This document shows positions 20,990 to 31,194 of a stretch of 64,000 nucleotides of DNA, piece by piece. The stretch spans positions 9,130,861 through 9,194,860 of the forward strand of contig OZ038498.1 of assembly GCA_964036315.1 (NCBI GenBank). The letters run 5' to 3'. Source of the stretch: Acanthosepion esculentum (taxonomy: Eukaryota; Mollusca; Cephalopoda; Sepiida; Sepiidae). Under the pieces are notes generated by a model. It searched no databases and had not been told where the DNA came from. It saw nothing but the letters and a program-made list of their open reading frames with translations. Position 1 is the first letter of the stretch. Each line of letters opens with the position of its first letter. The translations under genes and the position numbers were made by a program.

Positions 20990-21720
20990 GTAGCATCTGT
21001 CATAGTTGTACAGGCTAACACGGGAGTGACAGTCAGGATTGCAACGAATGCATGTGAAGACGCTCACCCCTGATGCCGCTATGTTGTTTTTTTTTTCCTT
21101 TGAGCACGCTTCTCCCCGGCGGCAATCCTACGTTTCTTCTCCCCTCGTTCCAATCCTCGGTGTAAATCGCGTCTTCAGTGTGCGCGATTGTTGGCGACAT
21201 CTTCCCCACCACTTGATGTCTATACCCGTCGCCCTCGTGTACCTTTTGCCGACGCCCTTGAAGCGAAAATGAGGTCGACTTCGTGCCCCCTCTTGTCGGT
21301 AGACAATTCCCCGTAGAGTAGGACCTCCGGAACTCTCCAATCTGTTGCTTTCCGTTTTCTGCCGTCGCAGTGATTCGACGCTGGAATCTCCTGCACAAAG
21401 TGCATGTGAAGGTGCCCCCCCCTTTTCCGATGTCGCCGTGCTGTTTTGTTTCCCTCAAGCACGCTCCCCACCCGGCAATCGTTTGCATCGTCTTCCTACC
21501 TCTCGATGTCCATGTCCATCGCCCTCATATCCCTTTGGCCGACGTCCTTAAAGCGAAGATTAGGTCGACCTTGTGCCCTCTTGTCGGTAGACAATTCCCC
21601 GTACAGAAGGACCACCGGAATCCTCCAATCTGTTGCTTCCCGTTTTCTGCCGTTTCTGGAGTGACTTCTCCAGGGCGCTGGCCTCGGCATGATTTTACGT
21701 GAGATCAGCGGTTGCACATG
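20990..21720. repeat. GC-rich segment with an imperfect tandem duplication
   Basis: Two copies of a 290-350-bp unit: GCATGTGAAG at 21050 and 21402, GACAATTCCCCGTA at 21302 and 21590, CCGTTTTCTGCCGT at 21351 and 21650. The second copy lacks about 64 bp. The segment is clearly richer in G+C than its surroundings, with CpG-containing blocks. The minus strand holds short overlapping open stretches (CTLCRRF is the only suggestive motif), too broken to name. It may be the tail of an old retroelement. Confidence 0.55.
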
Positions 21721-21784
21721 CAACACGTTTCCCCTCTCCGCGCCACCAATATTGTCCAAGGAAAAGGTAGTGTATCACTAACCA

Positions 21785-21960
21785 TACAAAATAATTGATG
21801 ATTTTGAGATATTTGCAAGAAATGAGAAAGATAGATGTCAAAAGAAGGATCTATAATCACTGGAATGATTACAAAATAATTGATGTTTTTTTTAGATATT
21901 TGCCAGAAATGAGAAAGATAGATGTCAAAAGAAGGATCTATAACCACTGGAATGATTACG
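21785..21960. repeat. Direct duplication of about 85 bp
   Basis: ATTTGCAAGAAATGAGAAAG...GGATCTATAATCACTGG is repeated at once as ATTTGCCAGAAATGAGAAAG...GGATCTATAACCACTGG, with short indels. Confidence 0.85.
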
Positions 21961-22476
21961 TAAGAAAAACAAGGATAATTTCACTTAAACCAAAATGTTA
22001 TTACTATCGGAATTGGGTCATGAGCACTGACATTGATGAAACAAATGTGATCATTTGAGATCGATAATTAAATTTTCTGACTCTCTCTTTTATACCTTTG
22101 GCAAAAGATTTGGATTGATAAATGTATACATGTGTCAGAGAGTGCACAAGCAGTGTTGGTATCGATTGACAGTGATGGAAATTAAGTCAGTTGCTAAGGA
22201 GCTCTCACGCAAACACGAAAAATAAAACTTATTCATTCATCCGATGATCAATCTAACAATTGAAATAATATGATGTTTTCTTGTAAAAGAAAGGCGGAAA
22301 CTTTTGCTGCTCTTATCTGATAATTAGGTGAGAATTGATTTAAGGAGAAGTTGGGGGTTAAGATTTTTTGAGGGACATTTAAATTAAACACGAGTCCCTA
22401 ATTTTAACAGATTTCAAATAATTTAATTTAACGCATATATGGTTTAATAATAATAATAATAATAAATAATAACGAT

Positions 22477-22479
<3 letters not shown>

Positions 22480-22534
<55 letters not shown>
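22480..22534. repeat. (TA)n microsatellite
   Basis: About 27 AT units abutting the left arm of the palindrome that follows. Confidence 0.95.
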
Positions 22535-22538
<4 letters not shown>

Positions 22539-22542
22539 CACA

Positions 22543-22714
22543 TTATTGTACATATAGTGATGGTCTAAATAAAACAGTGCTCAATGTAATACAATTATTA
22601 TGTATATACATCTAATCCTCAGGGATAATGTGTATATTAATAATATATATTTAATAGGTCTGTTGTATTACATCGAGCACTGTTTTATTTGGACCATCAC
22701 TATATGTACAATAA
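22543..22714. repeat. Palindromic element, about 50-bp arms
   Basis: ATTATTGTACATATAGTGAT at the left and its inverse complement at the right, arms continuing through AAATAAAACAGTGCTC with two mismatches. The loop is about 70 bp and AT-rich. (TA)n flanks both sides. Confidence 0.8.
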
Positions 22715-22734
22715 TTTATATATATACATATATA

Positions 22735-22870
22735 TAAGACTGTTTTGCTGTATCACAGCTCTTCAGTGTGGCTAGACGTCCGGTTGCCTTTAGCTAGGAT
22801 CGAAACCCGACTGAATTGGCGTCAGTGGGAAATTCTACCACTAAGGCGTCGGAAGGTGAATTTTAGCGTA
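22735..22870 (-). repeat. tRNA-derived SINE, family 4
   Basis: On the minus strand CGCCTTAGTGGTAGAAT resembles an A box and GGGTTTCGATCC a B box, followed by GTCTAGCCACACTGAAGAGC and a (TA)-rich end. A second copy in the same orientation is at 48560-48695. Transcription from an internal polymerase III promoter is inferred. Confidence 0.65.
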
Positions 22871-23014
22871 TTTATTTTTAGATAAACACACAGTGACCGA
22901 CAGGACTCAATTCGCTTTTGCCGAAGAGTCTCGCTTCATCAGCCTTAATAGTCACTGTTTACAAACCCACACTTCCTTCCCCAGAGAGCTCAACCGAAAT
23001 TAATTTTTCAGGAG

Positions 23015-23018
<4 letters not shown>

Positions 23019-23066
<48 letters not shown>
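23019..23066. repeat. (TA)n microsatellite
   Basis: About 24 AT units immediately before a palindromic element. Confidence 0.95.
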
Positions 23067-23069
<3 letters not shown>

Positions 23070-23070
<1 letters not shown>

Positions 23071-23195
23071 TGAACATAGAAGTCAACACTTAGAGACGAC
23101 AGTCTGTTTCATGCTAGATGCAATCATCGGACCCGATGATTGCATCTAGCATGAAACAGACTGTCGCCTCTAAGTGTTGACTTCTATGTTCTCCA
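23070..23195. repeat. Foldback element F1, near-perfect palindrome
   Basis: Arms of about 60 bp (GAACATAGAAGTCAACACTT ... CATGCTAGATGCAATCATC) meet at a tiny loop near 23132. A second copy with a longer loop is at 31051-31186 and a half copy at 52551. The adjacent segment CACACGCTCTATCTCTGATA (about 23332) is shared with both other loci, so the full element is larger than the hairpin. Confidence 0.85.
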
Positions 23196-23563
23196 GATGT
23201 AATTAAACACTTCTCAAAAAGTTCAGGTATTACTGACACTGCTATCTAACTATTTGTCACAAGAAAATAAAAATGGTGACGATTATTAATTTGCTAAATT
23301 TGAAGAATATGAATGCTTCTTTTATATTTACACACGCTCTATCTCTGATATTGAGCACTGTATCCCATAAATATAGCACACTTTAAGAATATATATCAAC
23401 CACTGATATTTTTATATACAAAAACAGAAAAGTAAGTTGATGTGATTTAAAGTTGGTTGATAAAGAAAAAGTTTTGAATGAAATGAATGTTCTTTTCAGA
23501 ATTTAATCAAAAGTTCTGTATATCCATGCCCACTGGAGTTGAATTTTTAGGTTGTCTGTAAAT

Positions 23564-23779
23564 CTAGGTAGACAAAAACAGTTCCTTTGAAATCTCCGAT
23601 AGCTCAAACGGAGTACTGTTGAAGAGATTACATCTACTGACTTTCAGGTTGCCTACCTCTTTGTATTTTCTTTTATAAGGTCTTGGCTCAGGAAAATAGA
23701 ACGATTCGATTAGTTCATTATTCATGCTCTTTGCCATGTAGTATGAATTTCTACTGGGTCCGTACGAAAACGGATCCAA
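23564..23779 (-). other. Unrecognised open frame, 71 codons
   Basis: MDPFSYGPSRNSYYMAKSMN opens an uninterrupted minus-strand frame ending in KELFLST. I recognise no family. It stands next to a LINE remnant but on the other strand, has no splice-like borders that I can defend, and may be chance. Confidence 0.2.
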
Positions 23780-23879
23780 CGAAAGTGATTATAAAATCTG
23801 CAAAATCGAAATCTGAAACGTCTTTTCTTTGTGCGTAGTCCAGAGATTACTCAGGATGAAACTGTCTGCTTACGGATAG

Positions 23880-25600
23880 AGAATTCATTCAGTAAATACA
23901 CAAATATAGAAAGGATGTGTCTTCTCACCGGATTATTTCAGCCTATACAGTGAGACAATTCTGAGAGAATTAGAAGTCCTACCAGGATTCATTATTGGTA
24001 GCCACAGTGCTGATAGCTGACCCAAAAAGTAAAATACATGAACTCCTACAGAAGGTAATAAAAGAAGGCGAGAAGAAAGGCCTAACCAATCGTCAATTGT
24101 AAGAAGACAGAATTTATGGAAGTCAACAAAAATGAATGAGATGAGGTATTATGTACACTATTTACATTATTCGGACTATTGTCCTCATCTTTGTCGCCAT
24201 ATTTATTACAACGTTTCGGCCTTTCAGTATCTGTCTATATTTCTCAGCTGAGGTATTATGTACACTATTTACATTATTCGGACTATTGTCCTCATCTTTG
24301 TCGCCATATTTATTACAACGTTTCGGCCTTTCAGTATCTGTCTATATTTCTGATATGAGGTATTATGTACACTATTTACATTATTCGGACTATTGTCCTT
24401 ATCTTTGTCACCATATTTATCACAACGTTTTGGCCTTTCAGTATCTGTCTATATTTCTGAGATGAGGTATTATGTACACTATTTACATTATTCGGACTAT
24501 TGTCCTCATCTTTGTCGCCAAATTTATTACAACGTTTCGGCCGTTATACGCTCCGGCCTTCTTCAGGTGGTTGGAATGTCGAACTGAACCCTTTATTTCT
24601 TAAGGACACATAGCACAGTGGATAAAGGCGTTAGTTAGATCCAGTGACAGGACCCCAAAAAAGTGTGAATTCAATACCCGGTTAAGGAATTGGAGAACTT
24701 TCAGAGTGAAATTAACAGGAGATAACTGATAACTGACATCCATTAAACATGGCACGTGGAACTAGTACAGTCTACCCCAGTGAGCGAAATAAAGAGTTCA
24801 GTTCGACATTCCAACCACCTGAAGAAGGCCGGAGCGTACAACGGCCGAAACGTTGTAAAAAATATGGTTACAAAGATGAGGACAATAGTCCGAATAATGT
24901 AAATAATGTAAAAAAATGAATGAGCAATATGCGAATTTCGAAATGGGGACGTCAAAATTAAACAAGTACAAAAATTTAAACATTTAGAAAGTGTTTAGCA
25001 GATAACGGAAAATGCGACACAGAAACCTGAAGGCGCATTGAGATAGTAAAAGATGCTCTTCAAAAGCTAAGCAAAATATTAAGAAACAGGAAATTTTCAT
25101 TATAAACAAATAGTAATGAACAATTATGCAATTGGTCCTTCTATATGCCAGTAAATGCTGTAAATCTCATCACAGATGAAGAAGAGACTTAAAGCAACAA
25201 AAAAGAAGTTCCACAGAAGGATACTGAGGATACCATGAACTGGACATGTGAGCAAAGACGGATTTTTAGGGAAAATGGAAACAAAAAGTGCACAAACTTC
25301 AAATCAGAAGTAGTTGAAATTTCTGGGGCACACTATGAGGAAAGATGGAAGAGAAAATTTAACACTCACAGGACATATTGAAAGCAAAAGGAAAACATAA
25401 GCTAGTGAGCCTGTGGTTAGAACGGGATCGCCCACCTCCTGAAGAGACACGACATACAGAAGTGACAAAGGCCTCGATAAACTATCGAAGGGACAAAGCA
25501 CACATTTCAATGCATTCTATAAAAATGTATTAGCGCGAAAATGATGCATAGAGACGTGACCCGAATTCGAAACAAGTTTGGTGATTTTGCTTAGTAAAGG
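23880..25600 (+). pseudogene. LINE reverse transcriptase remnant, split by a Penelope insertion
   Basis: A different LINE from the dominant family. Before the insertion (23925-24140): GCVLSPDYFSLYSETILREL, then a region with HELLQKVIKEGEKKGLT-like residues. After it (24925-25600): IKQVQKFKHLESVL, DALQKLSKILRNRKFS, then MKKRLKATKKKFHRRILRIP and LKFLGHTMRKDGRENLTLTG. The order (RT palm, thumb, C-terminal connection) is conserved. The catalytic ADD of the YADD motif is damaged, and stops and shifts abound. The part at 52010-52330 (minus) is another copy of its 3' portion. Confidence 0.8.
24141..24911. mobile_element. Head-to-head pair of Penelope-like terminal repeats with target duplication
   Basis: 24141-24600 is in minus and 24601-24911 in plus orientation. 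The minus half contains four tandem copies of a ~118-bp tail unit (ATGAGGTATTATGTACACTA...CAACGTTTCGGCC). AAAAATGAATGAG occurs at 24128-24140 and again at 24912-24924, so the whole pair inserted as one unit into the LINE. The tRNA-Arg-like heads meet in the middle. Confidence 0.85.
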
Positions 25601-25807
25601 CAATTCTTATTGGTAGAAATTGTTCTCCAGGTGTAATTAAACACTTCTCAAAAAGTACAGGTACTACTGACACTGCTATCTAACTATTTGTCACAAGAAA
25701 ATAAAAGTGGTGACGATTATTAATTTGCTAAATTTGAAGAATATGAATGCTTCTTTTATGCCTAAAAGGAACTGTAAAATCTTAATGACGCGTTAAGTTT
25801 TACTCAC

Positions 25808-25922
25808 CTAAATTTCCAAAATTCTTCGTCATCACTGGTGTACGTGTTGTGCTTGAGGGAATACGTGTTGCCACGAGAGTTTGGCATCCAGACATCATAA
25901 CAATTGTCGGCAAATAGATAAC
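25808..25922 (-). CDS. Lipase A exon 3 (115 bp)
   Basis: Enters in phase 1 (two bases finish Gly), leaves in phase 2, donor GTGAGT. Residues [20 protein letters not shown] then [13 protein letters not shown]. The L.D.GYDVW..NSRGN.[WY] block is diagnostic of the acid lipase family; here Gly before YDVW is replaced by Cys. EFW.F.[SY]FDEMA continues into exon 4. Flanking introns are 4.3 and 7.2 kb. Confidence 0.94.
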
Positions 25923-26261
25923 CTAATGAAATGAGAATTAGTCACAAAATTACAGCCAATATAAGAATTGAACAGAGATTATATTTAGCTGAGTTGAAGT
26001 ATTATCCCGATGTTATAATTTATTCACCTTGGTTTATTTTTCTTCTACCATAAAAATATCAGTTGGTTAACTCACTCGTCTTCTTCACATGAATCTGAGA
26101 TAAAATTACTTTTAAATATTCATCATTTGCAACACACAGATTATGTGTTTTTTTGGTGTTGTCGTCTTATCAGAAGTGATATTTAAATTTAAATATTTAA
26201 AACTATCTTGCTCTATAAAAAAACGGGTATAACATAAGTCATACTTGAAAAACGAGTTAGC

Positions 26262-27055
26262 AAATAAAGGTAAGATATAATCATATCGATATCTTAAGAA
26301 GGTAACCCTATAAAAGGGTAACATATAATTATGTCGATATCATAAGAGGGTAAAATATAATCATATGAATATCATAAAAGGGCAAACGTATAAAAGGGTA
26401 ACATATAATCATGTCGATATCAAAAGAGGGTAAAATATAATGATATCAATATCATAAAAAGGCAAATGTATAAAAGGGTAACATATAATCATGTCGATAT
26501 CATAAGAGGGTAACATATAATCATATCAATATCATAAAAAGGCAAATGCATAAAAGGGTAACATATAATCATGTCGATATCATACGAGGGTAAAATATAA
26601 TCATATCAATATCATAAAAGGGCAAACGTATAAAAGGGTAACATATAATCATGTCGATATAATACGAGGGTAAAATATAATCATATCAATATCATAAAAA
26701 GGCAAACGTATAAAAGGGTAACATATAATCATGTCGATATAATACGAGGGTAAAATATAATCATATCAATATCATAAAAAGGCAAACGTATAAAAGGGTA
26801 ACATATAATCATGTCGATATAATACGAGGGTAAAATATAATCATATCAATATCATAAAAAGGCAAACGTATAAAAGGGTAAAATATAATCATATCGATAT
26901 CATAAGAGGGTAACCGTATAATCATATCAATATCATAAAAGGGTAATCGTATAAAAGGGTAACATATATTCATATCAATATCATAAAAAGTTAACTGTAT
27001 AATTATATCAATATCATAAAAGGGTAATATATAATAATATCAATATCATAAATAT
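26262..27055 (+). repeat. Minisatellite with exact 80-bp period
   Basis: ACATATAATCATGTCGATAT recurs at 26401, 26481, 26561, 26641, 26721 and 26801, exactly 80 bp apart. Each period holds three related ~27-bp submonomers (TATAATCATATCAATATCATA AAAGGG-like). Outer copies are more diverged. It is in lipase A intron 2. Confidence 0.93.
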
Positions 27056-27553
27056 TTTTCAATATTTTATCAGGGTTAAAAAATTTAATAATCTCTGCCA
27101 AACCGGACATAGTAAAAACAAACAAAGACTACAATTTTTAATCGGATATAAGAATAGAAAGCAAAAGTGTTTCCTTCTCTCCTGTCGGTCTATGGAGGGC
27201 TGAATATTGTGCTCAGCAAATAAAATATTAAAACGACAAAAAAAAAGAGCACGACGCTTGCTAAACAATTTTTACTAGCGTGAAAAAATGTATTTTCCAA
27301 TCCATGAATTGTCTTTACTCTCAAACATCGATCAGTCATCCAACTCTGTCCCATTGTATTAGTTCTGGAATTTAACTTTTTATATATCGATGAAATGCTG
27401 ACTATATTGTTAGAACTGATTAATGTTTTGAATTAATAAACCATGTACTAACGGATTTCAAAAGCGAAATTCTGATACTTTACATAGTATCTGGATTTGT
27501 GAGACTTGAACAGTTTTACAAAACCATCAGTGTGGCTGGAGTTATAGTCAAAT

Positions 27554-27556
<3 letters not shown>

Positions 27557-27610
<54 letters not shown>
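27557..27610. repeat. (TA)n microsatellite
   Basis: About 27 AT units; followed by a small direct repeat of AAATAATAATAAATGTCTTT at 27680 and 27716. Confidence 0.95.
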
Positions 27611-27612
<2 letters not shown>

Positions 27613-27795
27613 AAGACATTTATGATATGTTTAACGTTCTTTCTATAGATATATATAAATATCATAGATATATAAATAAATAATAATAAATGTCTTTAAA
27701 TAGATACATAAATAAATAATAATAAATGTCTTTAAATAAATTGTCGGACTTTGTCCAATTCAAATATATAACTTAAAAAATCAGGAGATCATTTG

Positions 27796-27838
27796 AATCC
27801 GCTACCATGGTTTCAGCCTTACGGTTCGTCAGGCGATT
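27796..27838 (-). ncRNA. Hammerhead ribozyme candidate (type I)
   Basis: Read on the minus strand: stem I 5' AATCGC (27838-27833), core CUGACGA (27832-27826), stem II ACC-GUAA-GG(C)U, GAAA (27814-27811), short stem III CC-AU-GG, then U and cleavable A at 27803, then stem I 3' GCGGATT (27802-27796). Every catalytic core base of the hammerhead consensus is present. Stem I pairs over six positions with one bulged G. The palindromic CCATGG in stem III suits a dimeric form, as known for hammerheads in Penelope elements. Activity is predicted, not shown. The neighbouring TTGTCGGACTTTGTCC (27748) is the SINE 2 tail. Confidence 0.6.
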
Positions 27839-27957
27839 TTTATCAATTGACTTTCCAACCCTTTATTTTTTTAACTAATGAACGCTATATTATTTTTTAA
27901 AAATAAATAGACAAATGCACGACGTTGGGTGTGATAGAAATGGAGGGGGAGGATGTG

Positions 27958-28032
27958 AAGAAGAAGAAGAAGAAGAAGAAGAAGAAGAAGAAGAAGAAGA
28001 AGAAGAAGAAGAAGAAGAAGAAGGACTGAAAT

Positions 28033-28100
<68 letters not shown>
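27958..28100. repeat. (GAA)n then (TA)n
   Basis: About 21 GAA units (27958-28023) followed after ATGACT-like spacer by about 30 AT units (28038-28099), then an inverted copy of GGACTGAAATGACTATA. The GAA tract is purine-rich and could form triplex structures. Confidence 0.93.
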
Positions 28101-28102
<2 letters not shown>

Positions 28103-28136
28103 ATTTCAGTCCTCCCTCTGTAAGCAGGAGTTTTTT

Positions 28137-28535
28137 TTAAACCATTTCACCCCAAGCAAGGCAGGAAGCCACTAGCACACAAGGGGTTACAGAGTGATGG
28201 AGCGAGAGCAAAGGGGAGTGATAGAGGAAAGGTGAAGAGAAGGATAGGGGATAGATCAGAGCATCTGGAGACGTCGATTGACATTACATTTGAATAGTTG
28301 GAGATTGTAGCTATCAGGGAAACATGAAGAGAAGAGGGTGTTCCACAGGCGAGAGGTGGAGCCATGAAGCTATTAGAGTAGAAGAGACGCCAACATTTAA
28401 CAGTTTCGACAGTGAAAGGGTGAGAGAGAGATGCCAGCCTAGTAGAACGCTTAAATTCATGAAGTCTGGGAACCAGCGAAAGAAACTCATGAGAACAGTT
28501 ACCGTGAAAATATTTGTAAAAAACATAGAGAGAGA
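28137..28535 (-). pseudogene. LINE 3' end, dominant family
   Basis: Minus strand: FYKYFHGNC-type segment, then a frame with FMNLSVLLGWHLSLTLSLSK, SPVEHPLLFMFP, and the 3' UTR mark complementary to AAGCAAGGCAGGAAGCCACT at 28150. Truncated at its 5' side, frameshifted. Confidence 0.75.
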
Positions 28536-28874
28536 CTTGTATGTTAAAAGCCTATGCTGATTATATACTTAATTTAAAATCATGTCATTTGGCGTTTTTC
28601 TATTTTATTCGTCTTGCAAACTGTTCAGTCTTTGATAGAACGCTCTGATGAGAGGATAATGAAACCGGTTGCTTTTGTTTGCCTTTCATCCAATTTGTTT
28701 TTCAATTGACCTCTACATTACCTATAATCCTTTCTTGTTTTAATTTAATGTGTCTCTTTTTTACGGCAATTATTAATTTTTTCAAGTAATTGAACTTTAT
28801 TCACAAGGAAGCGTTTTCTTTTTTTTTCCGTATCATTCATAAACATATTTTTGCAACCATTTGCCAGACTGTCT

Positions 28875-29010
28875 GAGCACCTCGGCGTGGTGTAACGGTT
28901 AGCAAGCTTGTCTTGCTAAAACAGTTACGACTAAAATAGCGAGTTTGATTCTCAGTGGGTACCCCATACTTTCGGCCTTGTGCCACTTCTAAGCTTCGCT
29001 TGGAAAATCT
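28875..29010 (+). repeat. tRNA-derived SINE, family 1
   Basis: A-box TGGTGTAACGG matches TRGYNNARNGG. The B-box region is GAGTTTGATTCTCAG. The body continues GTGGGTACCCCATACTTTCG and GCCTTGTGCCACTTC, ending AAGCTTCGCTTGGAAAATC. The best-preserved plus copy of the family in the window. Confidence 0.75.
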
Positions 29011-29329
29011 CCATTTCTAAGAGTGTTTTAAAAGTGCAATAAGTTATTTTCAGCATTTATAAAAACGTCAATCTTTAGCTGACAATATGTCTAGTAATGA
29101 AATACGTTTTGGCGCTGTTACATCTCATTTCTTAACACCCATAGCGAAATATTTCTCGCGCCAAAATTTATTTTCGGAACAGAATTGGTCAAATAACAAT
29201 TATTTCTCTCTTAACTAATACTAATTTTAAATTGGTCAGTTAAAAAGAAATTAAAAAATCTAGCCGATTATTTTTTTATAATTTCAAGTCTGTCAGGTTG
29301 GAACAACGATTGATTATTGTTAATACAAT

Positions 29330-30115
29330 TAACAATACATTTTTTAAACATACGAATGTTTCAGTTATATACAGACGGAAATACCTTCTACATAAAGATA
29401 AGATATTAGTGACAATGGTGTCTTCACTTAGCTAATGCCTCACCATTATATGGGAAATATTTCTGTTTCATTCTCTCTCCGGGAAAGTTTTCCTAAACAA
29501 TCTTGAGCTCAAGCATAGGGAGTGAGCATTCCTCCAACGTATTTTTCGGGAGGGGGCTCGGTTCATTACTCGGCACCTGAGGTATCCCCAAAAGGAGAAG
29601 AAATACCGAGGGGCCATGAGCAATTTTCCCCGTGTTATTGCCGTTAAACCCTCTTTAAACCTCGGCCTTTTGTCACATTCAGTAGCGAGGTGGGTGGTCT
29701 AAAAAATCCCCTTGCACTTTTCCCAGAGTTCAGAGATACTATCAAACAACTCATAAATACATTTTTTAAACATACGAATGTTTCAATTATATACAGACGG
29801 AAATACCTTCTACATAAAGATAAGATATTAGTGACAATGGTGTCTTCACTTAGCTAATGCTTTACCATTATATGGGAAATATTTCTGTTTCACTATTTCT
29901 CCGAGAAAGTTTTCAAAACAATATTAAGCACAAGCCCAGGGTTGGGGAGCATCCCCTCTGGCAATATCGTTCGGGAGGGGGATCGGGCATCTGAGATCCC
30001 CAAAAGGGGAATTGCTGAAGGGAATTGGTCATTTTTCCACGATATTGCCTTTAAACCCTCTTTAAACTTCGACCTTGTGTCAGACTCGGTAGCGACGTGA
30101 GCGCACTGAAAGGTC
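29330..30115 (+). repeat. Tandem duplication, about 422-bp unit
   Basis: AATACATTTTTTAAACATAC starts at 29333 and again at 29755. The units share TATACAGACGGAAATACCTT, TAGTGACAATGGTGTCTTCA, the G-rich block around TCGGGAGGGGG and AAACCCTCTTTAAAC. Divergence is low in the first half and higher in the second. Function unknown. Confidence 0.85.
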
Positions 30116-30216
30116 CATGATGCATAAAAGAGTTAAAAGTGGTTATACATTAGTAAAATTGTGTAATAAACGCAGTTGATTCGTTATATGCAAGCAAATT
30201 ATATAAAATCTTTTAC

Positions 30217-30412
30217 CTAGAGATTGTTTCGGACTGTTAATCAAGAAGTTGGTGGCAGAACCGAGAAACCCATGTTGAATAATGACAACCTTGTTGTAAT
30301 TTGTACAGTTATTCTTGCCCCTGGGTATCCGATGTAATGTTAAAATGTAACCATCCTTTGTTTCAACTTCGTGTTCCTCGCAAACATAACCCTTCAATCT
30401 GGGAAAATCACA
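30217..30412 (-). CDS. Lipase A exon 2 (196 bp)
   Basis: Enters in phase 0 and leaves in phase 1 (acceptor CTTAG, donor GTAAAA). 65 codons: CDFPRLKGYVCEEHEVETKD, GYILTLHRIPRGKNNC, then VVIIQHGFLGSATNFLINSP. [ED]GY[IV]L.[LV].RIP and the HG oxyanion-hole segment are family marks. NCT is a possible N-glycosylation site. Human LIPA has a 199-bp exon covering part of the same region but with a shifted 3' border. Confidence 0.94.
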
Positions 30413-30750
30413 CTAAGAAAAAGAAAACATGTCAGTGTCGACTTTTCAGTTAAGACTTTTCAAGTGTTAAAAATCACCTGAAATGAAAATTGGATACTTT
30501 GTTAAAGGCCAAGAAATTAAAATTTGACAATTGATCGCCAGATGTCAGATTTTATTATGCAAGTTAAAGTTTGTACAAGAAAATTAGTTTCAGACAATAA
30601 ATGTTGACAACAATTCAGGATCTACTTATATTTATATAATAAATATAAATACACCATGCGAACCTCATTTGACAATATCTATTTATAAGAAATATTAACA
30701 ATCTCTTATTTAATGGTCTGATATTTTATTATGCAATTACAGTATTGTTC

Positions 30751-30782
<32 letters not shown>

Positions 30783-30787
<5 letters not shown>

Positions 30788-30968
30788 TAACCCGGATATA
30801 AGAGAGTTGTCGGGACCGGAGAAGAAGTCTCTTATATCCGGGTTTCTCTTATATCCGGGTTTGGTCTATTTTGTTTTATTAACACAGGCTCTAATTTGGG
30901 ACCAGATAAAATCTCTCTTATACCCGAGTTTATCTTATATTCGGGTCTCTTATATCCGGGTTACACTG
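30783..30968. mobile_element. Tc/mariner (pogo/Tigger-like) MITE, 186 bp
   Basis: Ends (C/T)AGTGTAACCCGGATATAA and its inverse, with TA on each side (30781-30782, 30969-30970). Several internal inverted and direct copies of CTCTTATATCCGGGTT. The ...AACCCGGATATAAGAG type of end resembles pogo/Tigger families. No coding sequence. Confidence 0.7.
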
Positions 30969-30971
30969 TAT

Positions 30972-31190
30972 ATGAAGAAATATAGTCTTAAAGTGTGCTA
31001 TATTTATAGGATAAATTACTCAATATCAGAGATAGAGCGTGTGTAAATATAAAAGTGGACATAGACGTCAACACTTAGAGGTGACAGTCTGTTTCATGCT
31101 AGATGCAATTAGTCAGGTTGCCTGACGATTGGATCTAGCATGAAACAGACTGTCGCCTCTAAGTGTTGACTTCTATGTTCACTTTCATAT
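30972..31190 (-). repeat. Foldback element F1, second copy
   Basis: Hairpin arms 31051-31186 (GACATAGACGTCAACACTTA and inverse) with loop around 31110. The flanking segment 30972-31050 is the inverse of 23325-23400 and of 52590-52670 (complement of CACACGCTCTATCTCTGATA). (TA)n follows. Confidence 0.8.
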
Positions 31191-31194
31191 ATAT

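Noticed and set aside
22905..22950. Another hammerhead on the minus strand (CTGATGAAG...)
   Set aside because: CUGAUGA is present but the expected GAAA is GCGAATT and stem II is poor.
24822..24860. Active hammerhead in the GGCC...GGCC Penelope family
   Set aside because: Core CTGAAGA and GAAAC present, but sequences on either side cannot form stem I beyond two pairs in any reading of the NUH site.
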